Shown here one piece after another: positions 16,389 through 23,405 of a stretch of DNA of 37,591 nucleotides. A program made the translations under genes and the position numbers. Numbering within the stretch: position 1 is the stretch's first letter; each line of letters begins with the position of its first letter. The stretch lies in IMG/VR virus record IMGVR_UViG_3300044616_000585, positions 1 through 37,591 of that record; one strand, 5' to 3'. Origin of the DNA: a virus. The notes beneath the pieces were generated by a model. The model was not told the origin of the DNA, made no database searches, and worked only from the letters and a program-made list of their open reading frames with translations.

Positions 16389-16851
16389 AATACACTCCCA
16401 AACCTAATCCAACACCAAGAGCACCAACAACCCATCCCCAGTTGCTTTCCGTACGAACTTCAGTCGGTAAAGTAATTACCTTAATTGAGTCAGGGCGCGG
16501 GCGGTAAACAAGTGAGAAGTGCCCCTTGCGATTTGCATAGGCAAAAGCCATATTGATAGTATCGCGAGTCGCAGTAATTACCGAGTCGCTTTGAGCGATA
16601 AACGAAGTATCTCCACATGGAATTTCAACAGGGCGATCTAGGAAATAAACTGTATCGCGATTGCGTACCATGACCGACTTCGTATGCACTGAGTCTCTAA
16701 TCGTTACAGGGCGTTCAATAAGTTGCACGGTAGTAATTGTATCAGTTACGCGTTTTGCGCTCGTACGGCCTACGTGAAGCCCCGAAACAAAGCCGATAAT
16801 AAGCAAGACTGCAAGAATTATCATCGCATTTAGTACATCATTGAATCTCAT
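16375..16851 (-). CDS. Membrane protein with N- and C-terminal anchors (spanin-like?)
   Basis: The protein has 158 residues. It has one hydrophobic helix near the N terminus (about 9-27), a long polar middle region rich in Thr/Asp/Arg with recurring RDSV/RDT motifs (TIRDSVHT, RNRDTVYF, TRDTINMA), and a second hydrophobic helix at the C terminus (about 140-155, WVVGALGVGLGLGVYYG). The layout resembles DUF6808-like proteins of Bacteroidota phages, recalled from memory and unverified. A double-anchored periplasmic protein could act as a unimolecular spanin, but spanins usually lie beside the endolysin, while this gene is between a phosphoesterase and the terminase. The function is therefore open. 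It overlaps both neighbours (4 and 14 bases). Confidence 0.7.
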   Translation of the reverse strand: MRFNDVLNAMIILAVLLIIGFVSGLHVGRTSAKRVTDTITTVQLIERPVTIRDSVHTKSVMVRNRDTVYFLDRPVEIPCGDTSFIAQSDSVITATRDTINMAFAYANRKGHFSLVYRPRPDSIKVITLPTEVRTESNWGWVVGALGVGLGLGVYYGRR

Positions 16852-17705
16852 TGCACTACTCCATTCTCAATAAAGAGATTATCCACCATACCATTCTCTT
16901 GAATGATTGCAAAACCATGATTGCTATTTGAGTGTGGCATATATGCTTGTCTCAACTTGCATAGGCATCCCATTGTATATGCCTTGTAAAACTTACCGTC
17001 CAAGCTCTTGATAGATGCAAAAGAAGTACGGTGTACATGACCCATCACTACATTAGCCGCCGCTTTAAGAATCAAAGCGCGGGCGGGGTTTACTCCACCT
17101 GAGACTTTCATTTCGTGACCGTGGACTATGTAGGTATTTTCTATTTTCATAAATTGAGTAGATTCGACAAAGCGTATTCCAAGATCATCAAGCTTAAGTA
17201 GTTTTCTAAAGTCAATCAAGCCAGCAAGCGCGTCTGCATTCTGCATTAAGTATCGCTCTAATCGGTCTTCATGATTGCCAATTTTAAAGTAGATATTCTG
17301 GTCTTTGAACTCGGACCTCAATCCTTCTAAAAACTGCTTGGCAAGTTCGATCTCGTTTAAGAATTTTGGCGTATCAGCGTGTTTCGGGTGCCTTGAGATT
17401 TGAGCCGAGTCGAGTATATCACCGTTCAAAATGATATTCTCTACTCGGTCTTGTTTTGCATATTGAATCGCTGCAATAAGCGCCGCTTTGTCATGGATAC
17501 CTAAGTGAATATCACTGAAGACCGCCGTCTTGCCTTGAATGCGCAAAACGGGCAAAACCTCCTCGCGTCCATCTTCAAAGGTATTTAGCCATTCAGGTAC
17601 GATCTCGGGCTTGTCTTCAGGGCTAGGCTCAAAGCCTTTACCTATCCGATAGTTAAGCACCGCCGTGTACTCTTCATGGTTTAAGCGGGGTCTGTATTGA
17701 CTCAC
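16848..17705 (-). CDS. Calcineurin-like metallophosphoesterase
   Basis: The protein has 285 residues and starts with GTG, overlapping the preceding TGA. The full motif set of the superfamily is visible: SDIHLG (D65, H67), NGDILD (D96), GNHED (143-147), VHGHEM (H195, H197) and GHVH (222-225). These residues form a two-metal centre that hydrolyses phosphodiesters or phosphomonoesters. The GDxxD and GNHED spacing is that of the Mre11/YfcE branch, but no DNA-binding add-on or Rad50-like partner is seen. Substrates could be DNA ends, cyclic nucleotides or phosphoprotein. It sits between tail-fibre-type genes and the terminase in one translationally coupled chain, so it is expected to be expressed late. 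Confidence 0.9.
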   Translation of the reverse strand: MSQYRPRLNHEEYTAVLNYRIGKGFEPSPEDKPEIVPEWLNTFEDGREEVLPVLRIQGKTAVFSDIHLGIHDKAALIAAIQYAKQDRVENIILNGDILDSAQISRHPKHADTPKFLNEIELAKQFLEGLRSEFKDQNIYFKIGNHEDRLERYLMQNADALAGLIDFRKLLKLDDLGIRFVESTQFMKIENTYIVHGHEMKVSGGVNPARALILKAAANVVMGHVHRTSFASIKSLDGKFYKAYTMGCLCKLRQAYMPHSNSNHGFAIIQENGMVDNLFIENGVVQ

Positions 17706-17911
17706 TTGGTAATGCCTAGAATGATACTTGCGGCTTCTTCTTCAGTACCGTCGATTGCAGTTTCGGTATTCCATATATTGCCGTTTTCGTCTTTGAATTT
17801 CCATAGCATTACGGGAAATGGATTGCCAAATTCAGTCGGATTGCCATCAGCATCGTATGCCAAAACAGGCGTGTTTACGGCTTCAGTTTTTTTATAGAGT
17901 GTTATTTCCAT
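17702..17911 (-). CDS. Small protein of unknown function, 69 residues
   Basis: I place the start at ATG 17911 ([17 protein letters not shown]), which overlaps the stop of the preceding fibre-like gene by one base (TAATG). The 26 extra codons upstream would lie inside that gene. The product is mainly beta-type, with AYDADGNPTEFGNPFPVMLWKF and NGNIWNTETAIDG, then an acidic helix. No family was recognised. Its place at the end of a fibre-like gene group suggests a fibre-associated or chaperone role, without direct evidence. Confidence 0.65.
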   Translation of the reverse strand: MEITLYKKTEAVNTPVLAYDADGNPTEFGNPFPVMLWKFKDENGNIWNTETAIDGTEEEAASIILGITK

Positions 17912-18774
17912 TATAGTGCCCAAATAAGTAAATGACTGCCCTTTTTTACAACCGTTCCAACTGTTGCAGAGTCTGTAATTTGCGCCCATCTAAACCAAAG
18001 CCGAGGCTGGTCACCCATGTCATCATTTAAATAAAATGAGCCTGTGACTTTAATCGCCAAAGTAGAAAATATAGTCATTCCTACCGATACTGTAGTAATA
18101 CCATTTGTTCCTGTTGCTGTTGTAGTTGTATTTCCCGGAATTGCAGAAAAATATCCTCTTGTACTTTCACCATTGCCAAACGCAATTTTAATGCCAGGCT
18201 GGTCGCCACTACCATTTAGATTACTTCTTTGATAATATATTACAGCTTCAAAGTAATAGTAAGTATTTTTGCTACCAGTAAATATTAACTCGTCATCAAC
18301 TTGCAATGTAGATGAATTTGTAACCGTTTCATCGGTTGTTTTTATAATTGTTGTTGTTGGTGGGTTTCCACCACCACCGCCACCACTAGCGGCCAAAGTA
18401 GTGCCCGTCATTGTCAAGCCTGTTCCGAGTGTAATCTCTTGCACATCGCCTGAACCTGAATCACCACGGCCTAAAAGTTTTGAAGCGGCTGATACATTCT
18501 GAATTTTTGCATAAGTGACCGCGTCATTATCGACAGTCCAAGTAGCACCACTACCAGAGACGGTAATATCGCCTTTGTCCCCATCAGTTACACCACCACC
18601 GCCCGCCGTAGCCCAAGACAAAGTACCACTACCATTAGTGCTTAATACTTGACCATTTGACCCGCCTGCTATGCTAAGTTTGGTAAGATTCGTATTGATT
18701 GTATTGCTTGTCCCGATTGTCTTTGAATCAAACGAGTTAGGCAATTGGCCGTTATTTAGTTTTGTTGTAGGCAT
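17911..18774 (-). CDS. Tail-fibre-like protein with Gly/Ser/Thr-rich shaft
   Basis: The protein has 287 residues. It begins [21 protein letters not shown], followed by [28 protein letters not shown], a pattern very common in phage tail fibres and other trimeric fibres (GQVLT.....LSW). A second short repeat ([23 protein letters not shown], then [15 protein letters not shown]) and a poly-Gly linker lead to a C-terminal beta domain from about residue 145, ending [27 protein letters not shown], which may bind a receptor. The Thr/Ser/Gly content would offer many sites for glycosylation. It starts 4 bases after the previous stop. Confidence 0.82.
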   Translation of the reverse strand: MPTTKLNNGQLPNSFDSKTIGTSNTINTNLTKLSIAGGSNGQVLSTNGSGTLSWATAGGGGVTDGDKGDITVSGSGATWTVDNDAVTYAKIQNVSAASKLLGRGDSGSGDVQEITLGTGLTMTGTTLAASGGGGGGNPPTTTIIKTTDETVTNSSTLQVDDELIFTGSKNTYYYFEAVIYYQRSNLNGSGDQPGIKIAFGNGESTRGYFSAIPGNTTTTATGTNGITTVSVGMTIFSTLAIKVTGSFYLNDDMGDQPRLWFRWAQITDSATVGTVVKKGSHLLIWAL

Positions 18775-18778
18775 CTTA

Positions 18779-19603
18779 TCACTTCAAATAATCAGCAAGT
18801 AAAACATCTCCGCTAATTGGAGCCGTCGCCATCGTGATTGTATTCGTTGAAATCGTGTAATCATTACCCGCGCCGCTTCTTAGCCTCATACCGTTCAAGT
18901 GCAAACGCAAAGTCCCTGCAGTCGGAGTGTCGGGTAAAGTGTAAGCCGTATTCGAACCGTCAATATTTCCGCTTGGTATGACTTCAGTTGCAAAGTTGCT
19001 CGGAGTCAAAGTTCCTGACTCATCTTGCACATAAGTGACCGCCGTAGAACCAAGCGTTCCGCCTGAATTTGAAGTGCAATAGAATCTCTTATCGCCATAA
19101 GTCGTACCCGCGTCAACATGAACAAAAGAGCCTGTAAGCTCGTCCCAAGCGTCCGAATCAGTTGCACGAGTTAAAGCGCTTGAAGACCCATTGAAAACAT
19201 AGATACCGTTTTGGCTTTGAGTCGATTGCTGCCATACCAAAAGACGCTGACCGCTTGTAAGTTGGTGACCGTCGAAAGTATCCGTTCCGGGATTGCTTAT
19301 GGTGATATTCGCAGTCGTAGCCGCGTGGACATTGCGATACTTGTAAGCACTTGATAAACCTGCTATTTGCGTATCTACATAGCCCTTAGTTGCAGCATCG
19401 CCTGAGTCAGTCGGAGTTGCAATGGTCGTAAGCTTGTTGTTACCCATTGACTGAGCGCCCGTAAACGCTACGCTCCCATCCTTTTTGACAAAGTTCGCGC
19501 CGTCTGCTAATTTACTCGAATCTATTGCAGCGCCCGCAGCTACTTTCGCGTTGGTTATCGCACCATCGCGTATCTGGCGGCCTGCTATTGTGGTCTCTGG
19601 CAT
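18779..19603 (-). CDS. Tail-fibre-like protein with shared C-terminal beta domain
   Basis: The protein has 274 residues. The N terminus [21 protein letters not shown] and the segment [21 protein letters not shown] are hallmark fibre repeats: phage fibre proteins often contain I-x-D-G-S-I-T and the phrase ...P....DAA.K.YVD. A central domain (about 90-200) contains [21 protein letters not shown]. The last 70 residues ([19 protein letters not shown] onward, ending [10 protein letters not shown]) repeat the domain that makes up most of the next gene, 19608-19910. The gene starts 4 bases after that gene's stop. Its role is host recognition or tail-fibre structure. Confidence 0.82.
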   Translation of the reverse strand: MPETTIAGRQIRDGAITNAKVAAGAAIDSSKLADGANFVKKDGSVAFTGAQSMGNNKLTTIATPTDSGDAATKGYVDTQIAGLSSAYKYRNVHAATTANITISNPGTDTFDGHQLTSGQRLLVWQQSTQSQNGIYVFNGSSSALTRATDSDAWDELTGSFVHVDAGTTYGDKRFYCTSNSGGTLGSTAVTYVQDESGTLTPSNFATEVIPSGNIDGSNTAYTLPDTPTAGTLRLHLNGMRLRSGAGNDYTISTNTITMATAPISGDVLLADYLK

Positions 19604-19607
19604 CGTA

Positions 19608-19910
19608 TTATCCTAGTTTGTAATGTATTCGTATAACATCACCAACGACAGGCGAAACATTCAAAGTTATTGTCGTCGATCCGCTTGTCGTATAATCGTT
19701 TGTAAGCACTTGCAATACGCCATTAATGAAGACTTGCAAAGAGTTAGGGACAAAGTTCTGCAATGATGTGAAGGTCGCATTTGAGCCGTTGATATTTCCC
19801 GTCGGCGTTTCATTCCAGATGAAAACAGCCGCGCCTGAGTTGATCGTAGCACCAACTGAAACTCGGACCACCTCTGGAAGCGCCGTAATGACTACATTGT
19901 TAGTACTCAT
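19608..19910 (-). CDS. Small beta-domain fibre/tail protein, 100 residues
   Basis: Residues about 30-100 (PTGNINGSNATFT, VPNSLQVFINGVLQ, NDYTTSGSTTITLN, GDVIRIHYKLG) match the C-terminal domain of the following fibre gene motif by motif: G.I.GSN..(F/Y)T, L.(V/L).(I/L)NG..L, DYT.S..TIT, P..GD.(I/L)...Y. This is a domain often seen at the ends of phage tail proteins. The N terminus differs (MSTNNVVITALPEVVRVSVGA). The start overlaps the previous stop (ATGA). It probably packs onto the same fibre or baseplate. Confidence 0.75.
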   Translation of the reverse strand: MSTNNVVITALPEVVRVSVGATINSGAAVFIWNETPTGNINGSNATFTSLQNFVPNSLQVFINGVLQVLTNDYTTSGSTTITLNVSPVVGDVIRIHYKLG

Positions 19911-20248
19911 GAAGTCACCGTATCGATAATATCCAAATCACCACCAAGCCAATACTTAGTATCACCGCCAAGCCATGATATTTTCACGTCGTAAACAAGT
20001 CCCTTTTGCGGAGTTAAAGCAAGGCTTGTAGCTCCAGGCAAAGTAATCGCAAACTTGCCATCGCTTGCAGGGGAGGTTATTGTCGTATTAAAAGTAAAGA
20101 GCGTCGCATTTGTAGCCTTTACTCTGCATTGAGCGGTCAAAGTCGCATTCACCAAAGTAATAGCCGCGCCGTCCGCGTCTTTCAATTCCACTGCAAGACT
20201 GAAAGTCTCACCTCGGTAAATTGCTATATTGAATCTATCTCTTCTCAT
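19907..20248 (-). CDS. Baseplate/fibre-region protein (Ig-like beta domain), 113 residues
   Basis: The protein begins MRRDRFNIAIYRGETFSLAVELKDADGAAITLVNATLTAQCRV. The combination Y-R-G-(E/D)-T-F followed by alternating strands is common in small proteins next to tail fibres, some related to the N terminus of lactococcal BppU. The remaining sequence is also beta-type and ends with DVKISWLGGDTKYWLGGDLDI. Start ATG and stop overlap both neighbours by 4 bases, so it is translated with the fibre genes. It probably forms a connector between baseplate and fibre; this is inferred from context and pattern. Confidence 0.7.
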   Translation of the reverse strand: MRRDRFNIAIYRGETFSLAVELKDADGAAITLVNATLTAQCRVKATNATLFTFNTTITSPASDGKFAITLPGATSLALTPQKGLVYDVKISWLGGDTKYWLGGDLDIIDTVTS

Positions 20249-20445
20249 GGCTTATCCGTAAAAAGCTTTGCAATGAAAGACCCTCCGACCGCGAATCCAA
20301 GCAAGGTAATAGCGAGAGTTACATTATCGCGTAAATAGGCAAAACCGCAACCGGCAATGCCAGCGGCGGCTAAAGCACCCGCGACTCTGCGAATCTTCGC
20401 AGGTGTAGGCTCGTTCCAATATTTAAAGCCAAAATGCAAACTCAC
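20245..20445 (-). CDS. Small two-helix membrane protein (holin-like?)
   Basis: The protein has 66 residues. The GTG start overlaps the previous TGA (GTGA). There are two hydrophobic segments, VAGALAAAGIAGCGFAYL (about 21-38) and VTLAITLLGFAVGGSFIA (about 42-59), and a short basic C terminus. The size and topology suit a class II holin or antiholin, and the endolysin gene is upstream in the same direction. The neighbouring 98-residue protein with a membrane helix and coiled coil would be a partner. The function is not provable from sequence. Confidence 0.7.
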   Translation of the reverse strand: MSLHFGFKYWNEPTPAKIRRVAGALAAAGIAGCGFAYLRDNVTLAITLLGFAVGGSFIAKLFTDKP

Positions 20446-20738
20446 TTGTTAAGCCCTGCAATTATGGAGTAGATCTGATCAAGTCTTGAGTGAACTAAGG
20501 CAAACTGCTTGTCTATCGATTCCGATTTTTCCTTCTCGGTTTTCTCGAGTTGCTGAACGCGGTTTTCAAGCTTCGCTGTATTGAATACATGGCTTGCCGT
20601 TTTCTCAATTACTTCAGCAATTTGTTTTGCGTGTTGCAAGCGTTCCCTATTCATAAACCTGAAGAACATAATAACAATCGTTACCGTACTTACCAGAGTT
20701 GCTAGAACATTACGCAAGAGTTCACTAAATATATCCAT
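20442..20738 (-). CDS. Membrane-anchored coiled-coil protein (XhlA-like layout)
   Basis: The protein has 98 residues. The start is taken at ATG 20738 (MDIFSELLRNVL); the longer frame to 20837 has no ATG and runs through the terminator hairpin. A hydrophobic helix (about 8-28, VLATLVSTVTIVIMFF) is followed by a long charged coiled coil (about 32-90, with LENRVQQLEKTEKEKSESIDKQ). This layout is shared with XhlA-type lysis accessory proteins and some spanins, though XhlA has its helix at the C terminus. No strong Shine-Dalgarno is visible. It sits just after the lysis genes and before another small membrane protein. Confidence 0.72.
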   Translation of the reverse strand: MDIFSELLRNVLATLVSTVTIVIMFFRFMNRERLQHAKQIAEVIEKTASHVFNTAKLENRVQQLEKTEKEKSESIDKQFALVHSRLDQIYSIIAGLNK

Positions 20739-20748
20739 TGTATCTATC

Positions 20749-20778
20749 TTAAAACAAGGGCTTCCCGAAAGAAGCCCT
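20749..20778 (-). terminator. Rho-independent terminator-like hairpin after the lysis genes
   Basis: On the minus strand AGGGCTTC / GAAGCCCT form a perfect 8-bp stem with a TTTCGG loop, followed by TGTTTTAAG. It lies in the 125-base gap between the endolysin stop (20864) and the next start (20738). The rest of this gap shows AT-rich sequence with a TATATTTG box on the minus strand that could be a weak promoter for the fibre genes; I see no gene in it. Confidence 0.65.
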
Positions 20779-20863
20779 CGCGGAGTGAAGGCATGAGATA
20801 AGGAGTGCCTATGTTGGCAAAACAAATATAAGCACAACCAAAAGGGACTTAGAAATTTTATTT

Positions 20864-21421
20864 TTAATAAATAACAAAATCCGTAATCCTGAAGTATGAG
20901 GTAGGGTTAATTACTCGCGTCCGTGCCCAAACGCCATCGCCATCATGCTGAGAGCCGCGAAGTCCGGAGCTTGTATTTCCCTCTACAGTCGTGCCCTTTT
21001 TCCCTTGCCATGTATCAACTATCCCTGCATGACCAAAGGGAGTAGTTCCCCTTCGCCATACAATGATCGTGCCCGGTGGTAAGGTCATGTTTTCAGCAAT
21101 GACTTTCGTAGCCTTTATGGTCTTATTCCGTGTAGCGAAGTGCCTAGCAAGTCCTGATCCCGTGAACGGCAAGCCTTTGACCCCTGCAGAGTCTAAGCAA
21201 AAGTTCACGAAACTTGCACACCATTGAGCGCCTCGCGGGCTCTTGGTCGAAGCTTGAAAGCGGCGAACCCAGTAGCCGCCGTTATTCCCCTCTTCTTTCG
21301 TGCCTATAAAGCCCTTGGCTATAAGCAGAACCTTAGGACTGACTGAAGCAGAGAGCGGCTGTAATGATGTTAGCAGACAAGTAAAGAGCGTAAGCGATAG
21401 GATTTTGTGCGATAATTTCAC
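20864..21421 (-). CDS. Secreted CHAP-type endolysin
   Basis: The protein has 185 residues and starts with GTG, confirmed by a perfect AAGGAGGT 8 bases upstream. A cleavable signal peptide is apparent: KLSHK, then a hydrophobic core (ILSLTLFTCLLTSL) and a likely cut after LSAS (about residue 26). The CHAP (NlpC/P60-like) catalytic set is visible: Cys68 in AQWCASFVNFC, His131 in FGHAGIV and Glu147/Asn149 in TVEGNTS. The enzyme would cleave peptidoglycan peptide or amide bonds in the periplasm after Sec export, with the holin controlling membrane depolarisation. It overlaps the holin-like gene by 89 bases. No separate wall-binding domain is present, as usual for Gram-negative hosts. Confidence 0.9.
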   Translation of the reverse strand: MKLSHKILSLTLFTCLLTSLQPLSASVSPKVLLIAKGFIGTKEEGNNGGYWVRRFQASTKSPRGAQWCASFVNFCLDSAGVKGLPFTGSGLARHFATRNKTIKATKVIAENMTLPPGTIIVWRRGTTPFGHAGIVDTWQGKKGTTVEGNTSSGLRGSQHDGDGVWARTRVINPTSYFRITDFVIY

Positions 21422-21599
21422 GAGTATTTACCTCCTTGATTAAGTACGAATCCACAAACCACGCCGCCCCAACTGCAAGTGCATACTTGCTAAGACCGAC
21501 CGCGAATGTGCTAAAACTCCCATCTCCCACTCCTAAGGTCGCACCAAGTGCAATTACTGATAATGCGACCAAAGGGACAAAGGTCTTCAATGCATCCAT
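21333..21599 (-). CDS. Holin-like membrane protein
   Basis: The protein has 88 residues with three hydrophobic segments: about 7-24 (FVPLVALSVIALGATLGV), 30-52 (TFAVGLSKYALAVGAAWFVDSYL) and 65-85 (NPIAYALYLSANIITAALCF). The gene ends inside the endolysin gene (89-base overlap, different frame), the tight pairing typical of holin-endolysin cassettes. AGGA lies about 9 bases before the ATG. No known holin family motif was recognised; the call is from topology and position. Confidence 0.75.
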   Translation of the reverse strand: MDALKTFVPLVALSVIALGATLGVGDGSFSTFAVGLSKYALAVGAAWFVDSYLIKEVNTREIIAQNPIAYALYLSANIITAALCFSQS

Positions 21600-21610
21600 T
21601 GTGATTATTC

Positions 21611-22246
21611 CTAAATAGAAACTAAAATACGCCTAAGCTGTGGATTAAATCGCTTAGACTCTAGTATTGTATATTGCGTTGTTTTAATTCCGCTCTTGGC
21701 TTCAGTATCCAAAAGCGAAGCCTGAAACTTAGTCCAGTTTTCCTCTTGCCATTTGTCATAGTTCTCACGGTCATGATCATCACTGTAGAACCAGCCCTCC
21801 CTTCTTGCAAAGCCTGTCAATACGCATCTCCAATATAGATCGTCATCGTCTACAGCCCAACCCCAGTATTCATTGGAGTAGCCGTTTATTTTGCGGTATG
21901 ACTCTTTGTCAAATAGCGTCACTCCACCAAAGTAAGCACGGTAAGGCATATCCCAGTCGTATTGCTCTACATACCTTGCCAAGTGAGTCGGCGTAAAGAC
22001 TGGTGAATAGTCCGCATCTTTTGCGTACATATCCACATCGTGAAAGCAAAAGTAATCAGCATGCTGAGACTCTAGGAATCCGATGTTCTTCATCATGCCG
22101 GTATTAAACAGCTTGCCCTCTTCTTGCTCTACAATCGTTATGCCAAACTCTAAGCCTTGAGCCTCAAGCGTCTTGAATAAGTGAGGCACTTGTTTACGGA
22201 TGTGAGCCTCGCGGTTCCGATAGGGAATAATTACTTCAAGTCTCAT
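21611..22246 (-). CDS. GT7-family glycosyltransferase (beta-1,4-galactosyltransferase-like)
   Basis: The protein has 211 residues. The motif series of family GT7 is present in order: VIIPYRNREAHI (5-16), LFNTGMMKNIGF (46-57), CFHDVDMY with the D-V-D metal site (70-72), YFGGVTLFD (105-113), and INGYSNEYWGWAVDDDDLYWR (120-140, the acceptor/donor loop, with D in place of the usual E in the G-x-E-D-D-D run). It lacks the membrane anchor of animal relatives, so it is cytoplasmic. The likely donor is UDP-Gal or UDP-GalNAc by family analogy. GGAG lies upstream. It overlaps the GT25-like gene by 11 bases, so the two should be made together and may act on the same glycan. Confidence 0.88.
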   Translation of the reverse strand: MRLEVIIPYRNREAHIRKQVPHLFKTLEAQGLEFGITIVEQEEGKLFNTGMMKNIGFLESQHADYFCFHDVDMYAKDADYSPVFTPTHLARYVEQYDWDMPYRAYFGGVTLFDKESYRKINGYSNEYWGWAVDDDDLYWRCVLTGFARREGWFYSDDHDRENYDKWQEENWTKFQASLLDTEAKSGIKTTQYTILESKRFNPQLRRILVSI

Positions 22247-22841
22247 GTAATTCTCCGCTTGTTAGTGATTCCCATTTGTTAAGCGAATATCTTGCATTCG
22301 ACTGTATGAAGTACGGCTTGCGAACTGCATAGACATTAAAGTTCTCTTGAATATGTCCAAGCATGACATCAAGTGGAACTTGCTCTTCGTAAATTGCTAC
22401 TCTGATTGCATTCTCTGCATAGGCTTTGAATCTTGGACTAAGATATAGTATAGCATGCGCCGCCGCTAAGCCTGTAACCTTTACCAAATTCTCACTAAAG
22501 GCCTTGACCGTAGTCTTCGGATTAGCATGACTCCAACCAAGGTAAATAGCATCCGCGCCGTGTGGAATATCTATCTCTTCGCAGTAGTGTTCAGTCACTT
22601 GAGCGTCATCCTCGAATATCAGCAAGGGTGCATCGCCTGACTGCAATGCATCTATGTGAGATTGTCCACATCCGACAAAGTGCTTATCAAAGCGCGTGTC
22701 TTGAGGAGGCGGTATAGTCTTTGCGCTTATCCTTCTAGTCTTATTCATACCAAGCATTCCAAACTGACGCTCCATCTCTATCCGATTGCTAAGAGCCGTA
22801 TCTAAGTTGATATACCTAACCTCGCACTCGGATAGTCTCAT
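22236..22841 (-). CDS. GT25-like glycosyltransferase (LPS-glycosyltransferase family)
   Basis: The protein has 201 residues. The N terminus VRYINLDTALSNRIEMERQF matches the typical GT25 opening (Y-INL-x-x-x-x-R-x-x-x-M). It is followed by RRISAKTI, GCGQSHIDAL (57-66, the conserved GC..SH) and APLLIFEDDA (71-80) with the metal-binding EDD. Family members add sugars to lipo-oligosaccharide or to collagen-type proteins. There is no membrane helix or signal peptide. The start overlaps the previous gene (ATGA) with GGAG upstream. Together with the adjacent GT7-like enzyme it forms a two-gene glycan module just before the lysis cassette. Confidence 0.87.
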   Translation of the reverse strand: MRLSECEVRYINLDTALSNRIEMERQFGMLGMNKTRRISAKTIPPPQDTRFDKHFVGCGQSHIDALQSGDAPLLIFEDDAQVTEHYCEEIDIPHGADAIYLGWSHANPKTTVKAFSENLVKVTGLAAAHAILYLSPRFKAYAENAIRVAIYEEQVPLDVMLGHIQENFNVYAVRKPYFIQSNARYSLNKWESLTSGELHET

Positions 22842-23098
22842 TCCAAGTTCTCCAAGATGTAAAACTCCGCTTTTACCATCGCATCGTTAAGACTCATATT
22901 ACGGAACCTAAGCTCCAAAGCATAACGGCCTGTTATCTTGTTGGTTAACTTCAGCTTCCATCCCGAACCTGCGAGAAACAGGCGCGCCTCGTAAGGCACG
23001 CCGTTTTTCATGATCTCGGTCTTAAAGTCTTTGTCTTTGAGCTCCTCCCAGTCAAGAGTAGGCATCTCATCAAAGCTATCGTCAAAATGGTATAGCAT
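22838..23098 (-). CDS. Protein of unknown function, 86 residues
   Basis: The protein is acidic and mixed alpha/beta. It opens MLYHFDDSFDEMPTLDWEELKDKDF, followed by beta-type segments (GVPYEARLFLAGSGWKLKLTN) and a C-terminal helix (SLNDAMVKAEFYILENLE). No domain was recognised. It is real by context: it starts 17 bases inside the SSB-like gene with GAGG upstream and its stop overlaps the GT25-like start (ATGA). An accessory function in DNA metabolism or in the glycan module is equally possible. Confidence 0.7.
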   Translation of the reverse strand: MLYHFDDSFDEMPTLDWEELKDKDFKTEIMKNGVPYEARLFLAGSGWKLKLTNKITGRYALELRFRNMSLNDAMVKAEFYILENLE

Positions 23099-23405
23099 CG
23101 GGAACCTCTACAGGCGCGGGCTTGTTTTCGTAAATCTTAGCGAGTTTGATACTTGTTATGTATCCAATCCCGCCCTCTTTCTTTTGATACTCTTTACCAC
23201 CGACAAAACCCTCTGCAATTACTTGAGTACCAACTGGATACCCTCGCATGAGTTCTACCTTGTCATTGATTGCCTCGAACTTGATAAATTCAGGATACTT
23301 GCTTGTCGAGTCCTTTACCACGATCTCCGCTTTGGTGAATTTATCGGAATACTTTACAGGCGCTCCGACATACACCACCTCGCCGCTAATCTCAATCTTT
23401 GCCAT
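23082..23405 (-). CDS. DUF3127-like single-strand DNA-binding protein
   Basis: The protein has 107 residues, starting at ATG 23405 (MAKIEISGEVVYVG) because AAGGAG is placed 8 bases before it; an upstream GTG lies in that ribosome site. The sequence follows an OB-fold order with five strands: ISGEVVYVG, KAEIVVKD, EFIKFEAIN, GTQVIAEGFV and YITSIKLAKI, as in DUF3127, a Bacteroidota family related to SSB. The C terminus ends PDAIPF, close to the DDDIPF tip with which bacterial SSB recruits partner enzymes, although less acidic. It would bind single-stranded DNA at replication forks beside the two helicases. It overlaps both neighbours. Confidence 0.8.
   Translation of the reverse strand: MAKIEISGEVVYVGAPVKYSDKFTKAEIVVKDSTSKYPEFIKFEAINDKVELMRGYPVGTQVIAEGFVGGKEYQKKEGGIGYITSIKLAKIYENKPAPVEVPDAIPF

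Noticed and set aside
20739-20837. N-terminal extension of the coiled-coil protein
   Set aside because: There is no ATG in this part, and it runs through the terminator hairpin and non-coding sequence.
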